Below, one piece after another: positions 42,408 to 51,962 of a stretch of 64,000 bases of DNA. Location of the stretch: assembly GCF_020622345.1 (NCBI RefSeq), contig NZ_JACNMO010000009.1:1-64000 (forward strand), given 5' to 3'. Position 1 is the first letter of the stretch; each line of letters begins with the position of its first letter. The position numbers were made by a program, and so were the translations under genes. This DNA comes from Roseobacter weihaiensis. Lineage in GTDB: Bacteria; Pseudomonadota; Alphaproteobacteria; Rhodobacterales; Rhodobacteraceae. The notes under the pieces are model-generated. The model was not told where the DNA came from and did no database searches. It saw nothing but the letters and a program-made list of their open reading frames with translations.

Positions 42408-43811
42408 ATGTCCAACGATCCGATTTTCCCAGGTATCCCGAACTTCAACACGCAAGCCAGCCCACTGGACGAGGCGTCGATCTTTTGGCATCTGGATGCG
42501 ATTGGCGTTTTGAACAACAACAACGATGGCACGTTTGATGCCCCGCAATGGCCGGATCAGGGGGATGCCCCCGCCAATCCCGCAACCGTCGCGATCATCG
42601 ATACAGGTATCGACACCGGCCACCCGAACCTCGAAGGCGCCATTGACCCCGGCACCGAGATCGATTTTGCAACCCGTCTGTTGGGCGCGCGCTATCAGGG
42701 CGCACCCGCCGGTATTCCGAACACGCCGGCGCAAAAGGCCGAGCTTTCGGCGCTCTTTGCAGCCGACCCGGCGATGCAGGCCGAATTTGACACCCTCTAT
42801 GACAGGCTTGTCGTTGATCCGGTGGAGGTTCTGCCGGTGGATGATCCGTCGCGCTATTTCGGCGCGCATGGCACCGCCTGCGCGGGTCTTGTGGGGGGGC
42901 GGCCCAAGCTCGTGCCGCAAGAGGGGATCTTGCAATACTACGGGGCCAATCCCTTTTGCAGGATCGTGCCGATCACCACCCCCTACAGCCACGAGATCCG
43001 GCCCATGATCCACGCGCTGATCTATGCCTATCTACAAGGGGCCGAGGTCATCTATATCCCGCGCGGGATGCCCGACTACGACGCGCTGACGGACCGTGCC
43101 GCGCTCTCGCCCCGCAAAACGCGGATATTGAATGATCCGGTTACAATGGCAGCGCCGCTTGATACCGCCTATGTCCCCGTGGAGGGGGATCTGGCGGTCA
43201 AGGAAAGATTGCTGAAAGACAAAACGATCTTTGAGACGCTGCTGCAGGGCATCAGCACGATCCGCTATGTCGTGCTGGCGGCGGGCAATGACGGGCGGCC
43301 TGATGCGGTTTCCTACCCCGCCGCTGTCAGCGGTTTTGCCACCGATGCCATGCCGATTGTGGTGACAGCGCAGAACGCCGCCGGGCTGCCGTCGTCCTAT
43401 GCAAATGGTGCCGATTTCGCCGATGCGTTGCTCGATATGCCCAGCGATGACGGTTTTGCCATCGATCAGGAGCGTCTGGCCCTGAACCCAAGGGAGCGCG
43501 AGACGCGCGATTACAATTACCTTCCCCACCTTGGCGATCAGGAGACCTCGACCTTTTCCTACTGGGGGGTGCTGAGCCTCGATGTGCGGGGCAGCTACGG
43601 CTATGCCGTGGGGTTGCGGCCCGATCCCCCCGATCTGGATGACGACGAAGCGACCGAGGGGCTCTATACCATCTTTGGCGGGACATCCGCAGCCTCGGCG
43701 ATTGCTGCGGGGCTGGTATCCTTGCTGGTCCAGAACGGAAAACTTGCGCCAACGCCGATAACGCTGGCGCAACTCAAGGCCGTGTTGGCGGCTGAAAGCC
43801 TGGGCCTTTAG
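42408..43811 (+). CDS. Subtilisin-like (S8) serine protease
   Basis: A 467-residue S8 peptidase with the triad in normal order: Asp in VAIIDTGIDTGHPNL, His in FGAHGTACAGLVGG, Ser in FGGTSAASAIAAGLVSLL. The oxyanion Asn lies in VVLAAGNDG. A long insertion (LFAADPAMQAEFDTLYDRL) separates Asp and His. There is no signal peptide or propeptide, so it either acts in the cytoplasm or leaves by an unknown route. It starts two bases after the PAP2-like stop and its stop overlaps the convergent two-helix protein gene. Confidence 0.82.
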   Translation: MSNDPIFPGIPNFNTQASPLDEASIFWHLDAIGVLNNNNDGTFDAPQWPDQGDAPANPATVAIIDTGIDTGHPNLEGAIDPGTEIDFATRLLGARYQGAPAGIPNTPAQKAELSALFAADPAMQAEFDTLYDRLVVDPVEVLPVDDPSRYFGAHGTACAGLVGGRPKLVPQEGILQYYGANPFCRIVPITTPYSHEIRPMIHALIYAYLQGAEVIYIPRGMPDYDALTDRAALSPRKTRILNDPVTMAAPLDTAYVPVEGDLAVKERLLKDKTIFETLLQGISTIRYVVLAAGNDGRPDAVSYPAAVSGFATDAMPIVVTAQNAAGLPSSYANGADFADALLDMPSDDGFAIDQERLALNPRERETRDYNYLPHLGDQETSTFSYWGVLSLDVRGSYGYAVGLRPDPPDLDDDEATEGLYTIFGGTSAASAIAAGLVSLLVQNGKLAPTPITLAQLKAVLAAESLGL

Positions 43812-44110
43812 TTCTGGGTGACAATCCCGGCGAGCGCCCCCAGTGCCCCGGCGTTGGCCGCAACCAGCAGGTCGGGGATGTCGATCTGGCCGTAGGAGAG
43901 CGTAATCGTCCCCGCCAGCGACACGATCAGCGTGGCGCCAAGCGCCCAGACGACCATGCGGTAGACCTGTGTGTTCGGCAGCTCATTGCGCATGACCTGT
44001 TCGATGGCCCCCACGGGATCGTTCCTGACCTCTTCCAGAATGGTTTCGTCGGCACGCATCGCTTTCGATAATCCGCGAATGCTTTGAACTTTTGAAAGTG
44101 ATTGGTCCAT
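43808..44110 (-). CDS. Small two-helix membrane protein
   Basis: A 100-residue protein. Residues 1-50 are soluble and helical (VQSIRGLSKAMRADETILEEV). Two membrane helices follow (VVWALGATLIVSLAGTITL and LLVAANAGALGALAGIV). It lies downstream of the haloperoxidase homologue on the same strand, but a terminator separates them, so it may have its own promoter. No family recognised. Its association with the protease and haloperoxidase is positional only. Confidence 0.65.
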   Translation of the reverse strand: MDQSLSKVQSIRGLSKAMRADETILEEVRNDPVGAIEQVMRNELPNTQVYRMVVWALGATLIVSLAGTITLSYGQIDIPDLLVAANAGALGALAGIVTQN

Positions 44111-44138
44111 GAAAAATACCTCTCAAATAAGTCATCGT

Positions 44139-44173
44139 AAAAAGATCAGGGCCCCCGTACACTTGGGGACCCT
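44139..44173 (-). terminator. Terminator after the vanadium-haloperoxidase-like gene
   Basis: On the minus strand a GC-rich hairpin (AGGGTCCCC, eight-base loop, GGGGGCCCT, with one mismatch) is followed by GATCTTTTT, just beyond the stop at 44189. Confidence 0.8.
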
Positions 44174-44188
44174 GAAGTGGCGGAGCCT

Positions 44189-46156
44189 TTAAACGAGGCT
44201 ACTGGTTACCTCTTCACCAAACTCCGCGATATTGCGGACCCACCACTCTTCGTATGGCATCTGGGTTCCATCCTTGTCTTCGATGGTGACCGTGACGCCA
44301 GAAACAAGACCGTCTCCATTGGTGCTGAGGACGATGATCTCGCCGTCAAACCCGGTCAGCGTCATGCTGACACATTCGGTATAGCCGAGCAGTTGCTCTT
44401 CGAGCATGCCGACGGCGATGCGTTCCCCCATCCGCAGACTGTCGTAATAGTCGGTGTAGTAATGCACCCCGGCCATATTGCGCCCGATGGAGATATTTGC
44501 CGCCAGCTTGTCCAGCTCCTGCGCGACGGTTGTGCGCGCGAAATCCGCCTGATCCGCTGCGGCGACCAGATTGCCCTCGGCGTCGGGGACGACAAACCCG
44601 TCCATCGACGTGCCCTCGGAAAGTTTCCAATCGGGATCGAAGAACGCCTTGAGGATCGTCACGCAGGCGCCCGCAACGGTCGCATGTCCTGCGCCGTAGG
44701 CGGCGTGCATGGGCGATCCTTCGCGGAAGGCCATGGGCAGCAGATAGGTGTATTCCGCCTTGATGGTGTCGCATTCGATGTCGTGATCCTCTGCGGCATT
44801 CATCTCGGCGATCCAGGTCAGCAGCATGGCGGGCTTTTGCGGATGGTACTTGCTGCCATGCCCCAGTTCCTTCAGCATCGCGTGCAGCTTGGCCTTTGCC
44901 ATCTGGTCCATCGAGCCTGCGGCGTTATTCGCCACCTGTGTCAGACGCGCGGCCAGCACTTCCGGGCGGGCGCGGCGGTGCACCTGGAACTTCTGGCGGC
45001 GCACGGCGCGCAGGGCGCGGCTGGCAACCTCGGGCATGATGCTCAGAATGTGCGGCCCGCCAAAGGTTGCGAAGCCTTCACTGTTGTGGCCGCGTCTGCT
45101 CTCGATCGGAAAGCCGGGATCCATTTTCGGGCTGTTGCCCAGCAGGATCAGACAAGCGCTCAGATAGGCCTGATAGAGCTGGTCGAAATGCACATAGGTC
45201 GCCATGTCCCGCGGTGTCTTGATAAAGCGGGTGCCGACGAAATCGCCCTCTTCGGTTGCGGGGCGCGCGCCGCGCTGGATGGCGAGCCAGTCTGTCCAGC
45301 TGCGCATGAAGTCCAGACCTTCTGCAGCAAGATCAACACGCTGGTCGATGCTTTGCGCGCCATCCTCGATGTAGCCGTCTTCGGGCGTCCGCGTCTCGTC
45401 CTGGCGGCTCCCGGTCCCGAGCAGCATGAACTGAGACACAATCGGCCCCCGTTTTGCGCCTTCGGTCGATCCGCGGAACAGGCTTTTGACGGAGAAGGTG
45501 CGCTTTTCATCCCAGTTGGCTTCGCGGCGGCGCTGCTCATGTTCGGTCGGGGCATCCCCAAAGAACCAGATCGGATTGCCGTTGGGGTTGATCCACGAGA
45601 GTTTGCAAAGCTCATCCACCAGATGCTGAACGGTGGCGGGCGCGCCGGCATTGGGATGGCCTGCGGGCAGGGTAAAGCCGATCTCTGTGGCAGGATCCTG
45701 CAGGTCGGCAAAGGGAATGTCTCGGGTCAGCGCCATGGCGTAGACCATCGCCATCTCGGCACAAAGCTCACTGCTGCCCAGACGGGGTGCGGGGGCCATC
45801 GCAACAGCATCAGGGTCCGGTCCAAGGCCGGTGAAATAGTGACCGGCCAGCGGGCTTTCCCAGCGGCGCTGGCTCTGCGGCGCGGTAGGCACGGGGAAAT
45901 CATATTTCGGCTCAACCAGGGCGTCGCGAAAGCTCTGATAATCCGCCCGCGCTGCCAGCCCATAGGCGTCATGGGGCAGGCCCTTGGTGAAATTCATCGG
46001 CTGCGACGTCATCTTGTCGTCCTCGCCGTTGGAGGGCACCGCGACGACTGGCCGGCGTGCCGCCAGCTTGGCCATTTCGATGCGCCGGCTATAGGCTTCT
46101 TGGCGTCTTTGCTCAGTGGCGCTGAGGTAGTGTTTTGAATCAGTTGACTTATTCAT
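44189..46156 (-). CDS. Vanadium-dependent haloperoxidase homologue
   Basis: A 655-residue protein whose C-terminal 280 residues hold the vanadate-binding motifs. They are Lys389-x7-Arg397-Pro398 (KFQVHRRARP), His484 then GAGH with His491 (SPMHAAYGAGHATVAG), and Arg559-x5-His565-x3-Asp569 (GRNMAGVHYYTDYYD). Algal-type bromoperoxidases show the same GxGH and R-x5-H-x3-D layout. These enzymes oxidise halide with hydrogen peroxide. There is no signal peptide. Nearby upstream lies a 170-residue unknown gene with a strong ribosome site. The PAP2-like gene 2 kb away has the same active-site fold. Confidence 0.83.
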   Translation of the reverse strand: MNKSTDSKHYLSATEQRRQEAYSRRIEMAKLAARRPVVAVPSNGEDDKMTSQPMNFTKGLPHDAYGLAARADYQSFRDALVEPKYDFPVPTAPQSQRRWESPLAGHYFTGLGPDPDAVAMAPAPRLGSSELCAEMAMVYAMALTRDIPFADLQDPATEIGFTLPAGHPNAGAPATVQHLVDELCKLSWINPNGNPIWFFGDAPTEHEQRRREANWDEKRTFSVKSLFRGSTEGAKRGPIVSQFMLLGTGSRQDETRTPEDGYIEDGAQSIDQRVDLAAEGLDFMRSWTDWLAIQRGARPATEEGDFVGTRFIKTPRDMATYVHFDQLYQAYLSACLILLGNSPKMDPGFPIESRRGHNSEGFATFGGPHILSIMPEVASRALRAVRRQKFQVHRRARPEVLAARLTQVANNAAGSMDQMAKAKLHAMLKELGHGSKYHPQKPAMLLTWIAEMNAAEDHDIECDTIKAEYTYLLPMAFREGSPMHAAYGAGHATVAGACVTILKAFFDPDWKLSEGTSMDGFVVPDAEGNLVAAADQADFARTTVAQELDKLAANISIGRNMAGVHYYTDYYDSLRMGERIAVGMLEEQLLGYTECVSMTLTGFDGEIIVLSTNGDGLVSGVTVTIEDKDGTQMPYEEWWVRNIAEFGEEVTSSLV

Positions 46157-46180
46157 TATCTTTCCCTTGAAATTCAGATG

Positions 46181-46690
46181 TTAAAGGTACTCTTCGAGCC
46201 AAGGCACGCGACTGGCTGAATAGTGCCAGCTCTGACCTTGGGACGACCTTGGCGCGGGGTAGGGCACATCAATGAGAACCCTGGCACCGCTGTCGTTCGA
46301 TCCGACCGTGTGGTGGTGCCGTCCGGCGGCCACCAACGCCAGTTCGTCTGCGGATCCGCACAGGTTCAGATACCCTTCCGCCGGGAAAAACTGGTCTTCA
46401 CCGATAAATCCCGCCCCCTGCCTGCGCATGAACAGAAAGGTGGCCTCTGCGGTGCTCCCGGTGGCGTCGATCTGGACGCCAAAGAGCTTTTGGGTCGGTC
46501 TGAGCGTTGCAGGGGCAATGATGTCATCCACCCCGGCAGCGACGCCTGTATGTGCAAGCGAGATGTAGCGCCCCGCTTGTCCGATCCGCTCTGCGATCAG
46601 CCATTCGCTTTTGACGAATGACGTTTCCCAGGGCTGGTCATATGGACCGATCCTGATGGTGCCCCGGACCGCAATCTTGAAAGCGCGCAA
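46181..46690 (-). CDS. Hypothetical 169-residue protein with TTG start
   Basis: The TTG at 46690 is preceded by a perfect AGGAGGT at seven bases, which settles the start. The protein begins MRAFKIAVRGTIRIGPYDQ and is strand-rich (SEWLIAERIGQAGRYISL, EATFLFMRRQGAGFIGEDQF, ALVAAGRHHHTVGS). No family is recognised. It lies 24 bases before the haloperoxidase homologue on the same strand, so the two form an operon; a partner or substrate-handling protein for that enzyme is a guess. The strong ribosome site suggests high expression. Confidence 0.65.
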   Translation of the reverse strand: MRAFKIAVRGTIRIGPYDQPWETSFVKSEWLIAERIGQAGRYISLAHTGVAAGVDDIIAPATLRPTQKLFGVQIDATGSTAEATFLFMRRQGAGFIGEDQFFPAEGYLNLCGSADELALVAAGRHHHTVGSNDSGARVLIDVPYPAPRSSQGQSWHYSASRVPWLEEYL

Positions 46691-47042
46691 TGGTTTACCT
46701 CCTTTACCAGATCACCTTACCGGATGTGGGGGGAACGGAGGGGGACCTGGGGAGGGAAAAGATCAGGAATTAAGGGGGAAATATTCCCAAAGCTTGAGGG
46801 TTACGGGGTTTTTGAGCGGACAAGGCTGCTGCTTTGAGCGCCCGACCGGGTGTTTTGTTCGACGAAGCGTGCCGGACCCGGTGCCGTGGCATCGGGTCAG
46901 GGGGAGCTGGCGACCGAAGGGTTTAAAATGCCCCCCGCCACATCCGCTTTGGTCCTCACCCTTCGGCAGGATGGACAAGCGCCGTTGAGCGGCGGTTGTC
47001 TGATTGCCTTGAGCGTTGCTGCGGCGCGCCGATCCGCCCCGC
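46691..47042. other. Gene-free stretch between the haloperoxidase operon and dabA
   Basis: About 350 bases without a supportable gene. It must hold the promoter of the 46181-46690 gene (minus strand, ending in AGGAGGT) and the downstream region of dabA. An imperfect inverted repeat (CCCGGTGCC / GGCATCGGG) lies near 46875-46895, with no T-run. Confidence 0.5.
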
Positions 47043-49448
47043 TCAGCCAGCTTCTTTCAGTTCAGGGTGCTGCCCGGCATCTTCCGTCATCGCGGACCAG
47101 TTCAGCTCCCCCTCATAGCGCCAGGCCATCTGTCCGCTTTCATCAAGGACGAAGAGATGCAGCCAGCGATTGTCAAACAGCGCCCGGACACCGTCGTGCC
47201 GTTTGAGAATATCGCTCATCGCCGCGCGCGGAGCTTCGATACAGACCGAGAGGCGCAGCGGGTCATGCGCGTAACCTTCGCCCTCATGTACGGATTGCCA
47301 GGGCAGACCGGCCCGCAGGATGCCCCCGTTCCCCTCGACCACGCCGATCCCGCCGGTGACATTGTGCAAGAGCTTGTTGCCTGCCCCAAAGGCCTGGGGT
47401 GCGACGGTTGACCCGTAGTATTGCAGGCTGATCCAGCTGGCCACCACCACGGGGGCCGTCATGATCAGCTCCAGCACGCCGAAATCCTTGTCCTGATGCC
47501 AGTCGTAGTCATGCAGGAAAGCGCGCCCGGCAAGGCTCTTGCCCGCCGTGCGCTGGCGGGGGGCGGCCACAAAGGCCTTGCAGCCCGCCAGCGCCCATTC
47601 GGGCCGCGTTTCGGCCCAGTCCCGGCTGCGCTGCGCGATATCCGCAGCACCCTCTGCCCGTGGCAACCGCAGGGCGCGTTCTGTGCGGGTCATCGCGCCA
47701 GCCTTGACGAACCAGTTCTCGGCCTGTTTCAGATCCGCCGTGTGATCCGCTGAGGGATGGTCGCTGGCGTAAAGCGTGATCGCATCGGTGGTGGTGTCAT
47801 GCAGCGCACCGACGAAAAGCGTATCAGCGGGAATTGCGATGCCCCGCGTCCCCAGACCCTTGCGCACCTCGGCACTGTTCAAGAGGCCTGCCAGCAGCCG
47901 GGCGTTTACCTCGCCGGAATATCCGCCACAGGCCCCGCAATGCAATCCGCTGGCAAAGGGGTTGTTGACCACATTGCCACCATGCCCCGCCACGACAACC
48001 AGCCGGGCAAAGTTGTCGGTAAAGGACATGGCCCGCAGGATGGTTTCGGCCGCATCGGTCTGTGCCGCAAGATCAAGCGCTGGTTCTAATTGTGGGGCGG
48101 GATCCTCCGGTCGGTCGTTTGGCGCGATACTCAGCGCATCCCGCACCAGCTTGGCCGCATAGATGGGCCCGGTGGCCTCGACAAAAGCAAAGGAGGAGAC
48201 CGCCGCCAGTTTGAACCGGCCCCAGGCGCGGCTGGCGCGGGCCTTGAACCGGGCGGTCTGATCCGCGTCCGGGTTATCCCCGTGCGCGGTCGACGTCACA
48301 CCGGGATTGAGAAGGACCGGCAGGCGCAGTTCCTCCACGTCAGAGGCAAACCCCTTGTGCGATGCGGTCAGGCCGAAAAAGCCCGCAAAGCCCAGTGTCC
48401 GGATGTTCGGATCTACCGCTTCGAGCGCCCGCCGAAACACCTCTGAGCGGACATCAATGCAGAAGGCTGCCTGAAGGGCCGGGCGGGTTGGCTCGGCCTC
48501 GGAGGTCGGGGTGGCAAAGGTCCGGGCCAGATCCCGCTGCACCGCGCGTTCCCAGGCCTCCTGCAGGACAGCGTCGACCACAAGGTCCGTCTGGGGCGTC
48601 AGCGGGGCTGCATGGGCGTCTTTCACCGCCTCCCAGGCCTCGGCGATCTGGTCGTGGTACTGGGCAAGTATGGCCTCTTCCCACAAAAGCCGGACCGTCA
48701 GGAGATCGGTGAGTGTCTCATCGCCGCCGCCAGCCAGTTCCGCCTGCCAGAGATGATAGCGCGCAACCTGGGCCCAGCCGCCAAGGGAAAACAACAGCTG
48801 ATGCAGATAGGTCTCAAGCGTCTGCGCGCGCAGCCCAAGCCGGCTTGAGGCCCGCGTTCGGGCCTCGCCAGCCGTATCAGGGGTTTCGCTGACAAACTGG
48901 GCAAATCCGCGCAGTCCTGCGATCTCCGGCGTGAGGTCGTGGGTCGCATACTGGCGCCAGGCATCATAGGCCCCGCGCCTGCGGGGGGCTGCCCAAAGCG
49001 CCTGACCCTGATCGAAGTACCCCGCGGCCCAGACCCCGAAGCGGTCCGCGATCATGCCGGGCCAGTCTATGCCGGAGGCTTCTGCCGCGAGATTGGCAAT
49101 GGTGGGTTGCGCCGCAGGTGTGGCTGTGGCCTTGCCCGCCAGGCGTTTGAGGTCCGCGAGGGCCGGCAGGTCGGCTGCGCTCTGCGCTTCCAAGGCGGCG
49201 GCGATATCTGCATCCGCGATTGTGCCATCATCGATCCGGGTTTTGTACCAGGCCCGCGGCATCGTGACCGGCACACCACCCACCCGAGCCAGCCGGGCCC
49301 CGGCCTCGGTCAGCGTCTCGCCGGTTTGACCCAGAAACGGGTTCACCGCAACCGACGAGGCCAAAGGCCAGACCGGCGGGATCGCGCGGGCGGCTTCGTC
49401 AATGGCTTTGCCGAGGCGGGAGGGTGAAAGCTTTGAAGGGGTCTTCAT
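47043..49448 (-). CDS. dabA: DabA, carbonic-anhydrase-like subunit of the DAB inorganic carbon pump (DUF2309)
   Basis: An 801-residue DUF2309 protein. The zinc-site motifs are present: [13 protein letters not shown] (Cys and Asp) and [20 protein letters not shown] (His and Cys), as in characterised DabA, which resembles beta-carbonic anhydrases. With the membrane partner DabB it converts CO2 to bicarbonate inside the cell, driven by the cation gradient. ATG 49448 follows AAGGAA. It is 22 bases downstream of dabB. No RuBisCO or carboxysome genes are present, so the likely purpose is bicarbonate supply for anaplerotic carboxylation. Confidence 0.87.
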   Translation of the reverse strand: MKTPSKLSPSRLGKAIDEAARAIPPVWPLASSVAVNPFLGQTGETLTEAGARLARVGGVPVTMPRAWYKTRIDDGTIADADIAAALEAQSAADLPALADLKRLAGKATATPAAQPTIANLAAEASGIDWPGMIADRFGVWAAGYFDQGQALWAAPRRRGAYDAWRQYATHDLTPEIAGLRGFAQFVSETPDTAGEARTRASSRLGLRAQTLETYLHQLLFSLGGWAQVARYHLWQAELAGGGDETLTDLLTVRLLWEEAILAQYHDQIAEAWEAVKDAHAAPLTPQTDLVVDAVLQEAWERAVQRDLARTFATPTSEAEPTRPALQAAFCIDVRSEVFRRALEAVDPNIRTLGFAGFFGLTASHKGFASDVEELRLPVLLNPGVTSTAHGDNPDADQTARFKARASRAWGRFKLAAVSSFAFVEATGPIYAAKLVRDALSIAPNDRPEDPAPQLEPALDLAAQTDAAETILRAMSFTDNFARLVVVAGHGGNVVNNPFASGLHCGACGGYSGEVNARLLAGLLNSAEVRKGLGTRGIAIPADTLFVGALHDTTTDAITLYASDHPSADHTADLKQAENWFVKAGAMTRTERALRLPRAEGAADIAQRSRDWAETRPEWALAGCKAFVAAPRQRTAGKSLAGRAFLHDYDWHQDKDFGVLELIMTAPVVVASWISLQYYGSTVAPQAFGAGNKLLHNVTGGIGVVEGNGGILRAGLPWQSVHEGEGYAHDPLRLSVCIEAPRAAMSDILKRHDGVRALFDNRWLHLFVLDESGQMAWRYEGELNWSAMTEDAGQHPELKEAG

Positions 49449-49470
49449 GGAATATGTTCCTTTGCCGCGA

Positions 49471-51030
49471 TTAGGAGTGATGCCTGCTGGACCAGCCGCG
49501 CAGCAGCTTGTCGAAGACGGCGTTGGCATAAAGCCCGTTGGACAGGTGAACGCGCAGGCCTGCCGCAGCGGGGTGGTAGGCCCAGAGCGGGAACATCGCC
49601 TGTGCGACCGCCACCAGACCGAAGCTCAGCAGGGCCAGCACGATCAACGCCCATTCCAGTGGTCCGGGGGCCGGTGTGGCGGGCAAGGTGCCCTGCATCA
49701 GTCCCTCGGCCCCGGTCTGGAGTGCAAAATAGCCCACTGCCGCCGCCACCGAATAGACTGCGGTGCGTTGCGTCAGCACCCGTGGCGCCGCGTCCGCCAG
49801 ACCCTGCGCCAGCAGGTAGGCCACGCCAAAGATCAAGATCGCCCCCAATGCGACGGCCTGTGGGGATTTGTCTGCCACCCCAAAGAGAAACCCGACCACG
49901 GCATAAATCACCAGCGCGATCAGAAACGCGCGGCCCACGGCGACGCCATTGGGGATTGCCACCGGCCCCGGACGCCGGATCGTGGCCACGCCGTCCACCG
50001 CCATGCCGGAGGCCAGGAAAGCATGTGCCTTGTAAAGCGAATGCGCCACGATATGCAGCAGTGCGAGCGGAAAGAGCGCCAGACCGCATTGCAGAATCAT
50101 GAACCCCATCTGCGCCACCGTCGACCAGGCCAGCGAGGTTTTCACGGCCGATTGGGTCAGCATCACCAGCCCGCCAAAGAGCGCCGTAAACCCGCCGACC
50201 ATCACCAGAAGAGCCAGCACGGCGGGGGACAGCAGCATCACGTCTGCAAAGCGGATCAGCAGGAACCCTCCGGCGTTTATCACACCGGCGTGCAGCAGGG
50301 CGGAAACCGGGGTAGGCGTCTCCATCACTTCGGTCAGCCAGCCGTGCATCGGAAACTGGGCGGATTTCAGGATCGCCGCGATGGCCAGGGCGGCGGCGAT
50401 CCACGCAGCCTCCGGACCGCTCGCTACAATTCGCGCCGCCGCCAGAATCTCCGAGATGTCGCCTGTGCCGTAGTGGACAAACAGGGTGAGCACCGCGATC
50501 ATCAAGGCCGCATCCCCGAGCCGCGCGGTTACCCATTTCTTGCGCGCGGCTCTCTGCGCGGCCACACGTTCGGGATAATGCAGCAGGAGCTTGTGCAAAA
50601 GGATACTGGTTGCGATCCAGGCGCCGGCCAGTTGCAAAAGGTTCCCCGCGATCACCAGCAGCATGACAACGGCAAGGGTGGCACAAAGCCAGCCGGTGAA
50701 CGCGCCCTGCTGGGCTTCACCGTCCATATAGGTGGCGGCAAATCGGATCACGACCCAGCCCACGAAGGACACCAGCAGCAGCATGACGGCACTGACCGCA
50801 TCGAGTCGCGCGGAAAGCCCCATGCCGTTCAGACCCAGCAGCGGGCTGGTCGCAGGGCCGTGCGCCAGAAGCAGGACGCCCGACAGCCCAGCGACCGCGA
50901 CCGCGACAAGCGCGGCCCTCTCGACCCATTTCAGGGGTTGCAGAGGGCGCATCTGTGGGCCGCGAAAGGCCAGCAGGGCCGCCAGAATGAGGACAGCCGG
51001 TGCGAGAAAGGACAGGAGAGCGATGGACAC
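49471..51030 (-). CDS. dabB: DabB, proton-conducting membrane subunit (NuoL/MrpA-like)
   Basis: A 519-residue membrane protein of the complex I/antiporter subunit family with about thirteen helices. The proton-channel region is seen in [21 protein letters not shown], and lysines lie in broken helices ([32 protein letters not shown]). In this pairing it couples cation influx to DabA. It is the first gene of dabB-dabA on the minus strand. No LysR-type regulator, which often accompanies dab genes, is found next to it. Confidence 0.86.
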   Translation of the reverse strand: MSIALLSFLAPAVLILAALLAFRGPQMRPLQPLKWVERAALVAVAVAGLSGVLLLAHGPATSPLLGLNGMGLSARLDAVSAVMLLLVSFVGWVVIRFAATYMDGEAQQGAFTGWLCATLAVVMLLVIAGNLLQLAGAWIATSILLHKLLLHYPERVAAQRAARKKWVTARLGDAALMIAVLTLFVHYGTGDISEILAAARIVASGPEAAWIAAALAIAAILKSAQFPMHGWLTEVMETPTPVSALLHAGVINAGGFLLIRFADVMLLSPAVLALLVMVGGFTALFGGLVMLTQSAVKTSLAWSTVAQMGFMILQCGLALFPLALLHIVAHSLYKAHAFLASGMAVDGVATIRRPGPVAIPNGVAVGRAFLIALVIYAVVGFLFGVADKSPQAVALGAILIFGVAYLLAQGLADAAPRVLTQRTAVYSVAAAVGYFALQTGAEGLMQGTLPATPAPGPLEWALIVLALLSFGLVAVAQAMFPLWAYHPAAAGLRVHLSNGLYANAVFDKLLRGWSSRHHS

Positions 51031-51551
51031 GGGGGCGGTTTCCTTCGGGCTGATTTGCTATTCCGGCAACCGGTACCATTTCATATGCATCTAAAAAAAT
51101 TCATTTATTAGCTGCATCTGTTCAGTTTTGTGTATGAATAGACCTGCCGTCACACTTCACCGACTGCACGGCCTGTTGTCTTGCAAAGGACGGCAATGCA
51201 AAGACGAGGCTCCAGACTGCCGGGCCTGCTGAGGTCATCAAGGCTTTGGAACCGGGCGCTCAAGTCAGCTGCGCCGCAGCAGACGCAATCTCATGCTTCT
51301 CTCGTTGCTTCGCTTCTGGACCATCAACCAGATCGCCTGGGCACCGCGTGGCCAACCCATTGCTGAAGGTTCCAGCCGGTCGGCCAAATCACCGCCTGAC
51401 CATCGGGCCGCCCCGTTCAGAAACCCTGCTCAAAAGTGGCCCATGGAAATGGGGCTGGACAAAGTGTATGTGGTTTGCAGGAGCGGTTTGGGAGCAAGTT
51501 GGATTTCGCTGGGTCTCTGCCACCTGCGAAAATCGGGAAAGATGTAACACT
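51031..51551. other. Gene-free stretch upstream of dabB
   Basis: About 520 bases without a supportable gene. The part next to dabB (51060-51150) is AT-rich, with two TGCAT-containing half-sites (ATATGCATCT and GCTGCATCTG) about 20 bases apart, which may be the dabB promoter region. Frames further right (to 51551) have no recognisable family and may be decayed coding DNA. Confidence 0.4.
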
Positions 51552-51872
51552 ATGAATCCGATGCAAAGCCGGTCTGCGCAGAGTCACCGCGAAACCATTA
51601 CTTTCAGGCTGCTCGGGCAGGTGGAAGCGGCTGATTTTTTCACCTGGATGGAGAGACACGCCGGCAAACTTGGCGTTGAATTCGACATGATCGAAGCGCT
51701 GCCACATCGCGTCAGCATTCGTGCAAGCGGCGCTGAAGAGATGGTTGACGCCTTTGCTTTGGCATGCAGCCTGGGCCCCCAAAGCGTCTGTGTTGAGGTG
51801 TTGCAGTTCATTGGCATGTCAGCCAATGCGCCGCGTGACGAAAAATCAGGCATTTCACGAAAAACCACGTAA
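51552..51872 (+). CDS. Acylphosphatase-like small protein without catalytic residues
   Basis: A 106-residue protein whose residues 15-90 follow the acylphosphatase pattern (ITFRLLGQVEAADFFTWMERHAGKLGV, then RVSIRASGAEEMVDAFALACSLGP, then VCVEVLQF). In true acylphosphatases the loop reads GxVQGVGFR with a catalytic arginine, and a conserved Asn follows in the next strand. Here the loop is QVEAADFF and both residues are missing. It therefore cannot work as an acylphosphatase and may be a ligand-binding version. It lies 90 bases ahead of the Rieske-protein operon in the same direction. Confidence 0.6.
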   Translation: MNPMQSRSAQSHRETITFRLLGQVEAADFFTWMERHAGKLGVEFDMIEALPHRVSIRASGAEEMVDAFALACSLGPQSVCVEVLQFIGMSANAPRDEKSGISRKTT

Positions 51873-51962
51873 CCTTGAGTGGAAACTTGAGGCGGGCCAT
51901 TGGGACGACTTGATTTTGCGCGGTGCGCCCTCCTAGAGTGCGTCCTGCGCGAAAGGGGTGCT

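Noticed and set aside
51246-51551. Upstream extension of the acylphosphatase-like gene to 208 residues
   Set aside because: The extra N-terminal sequence has no family character, and the domain starts right after the ATG at 51552.
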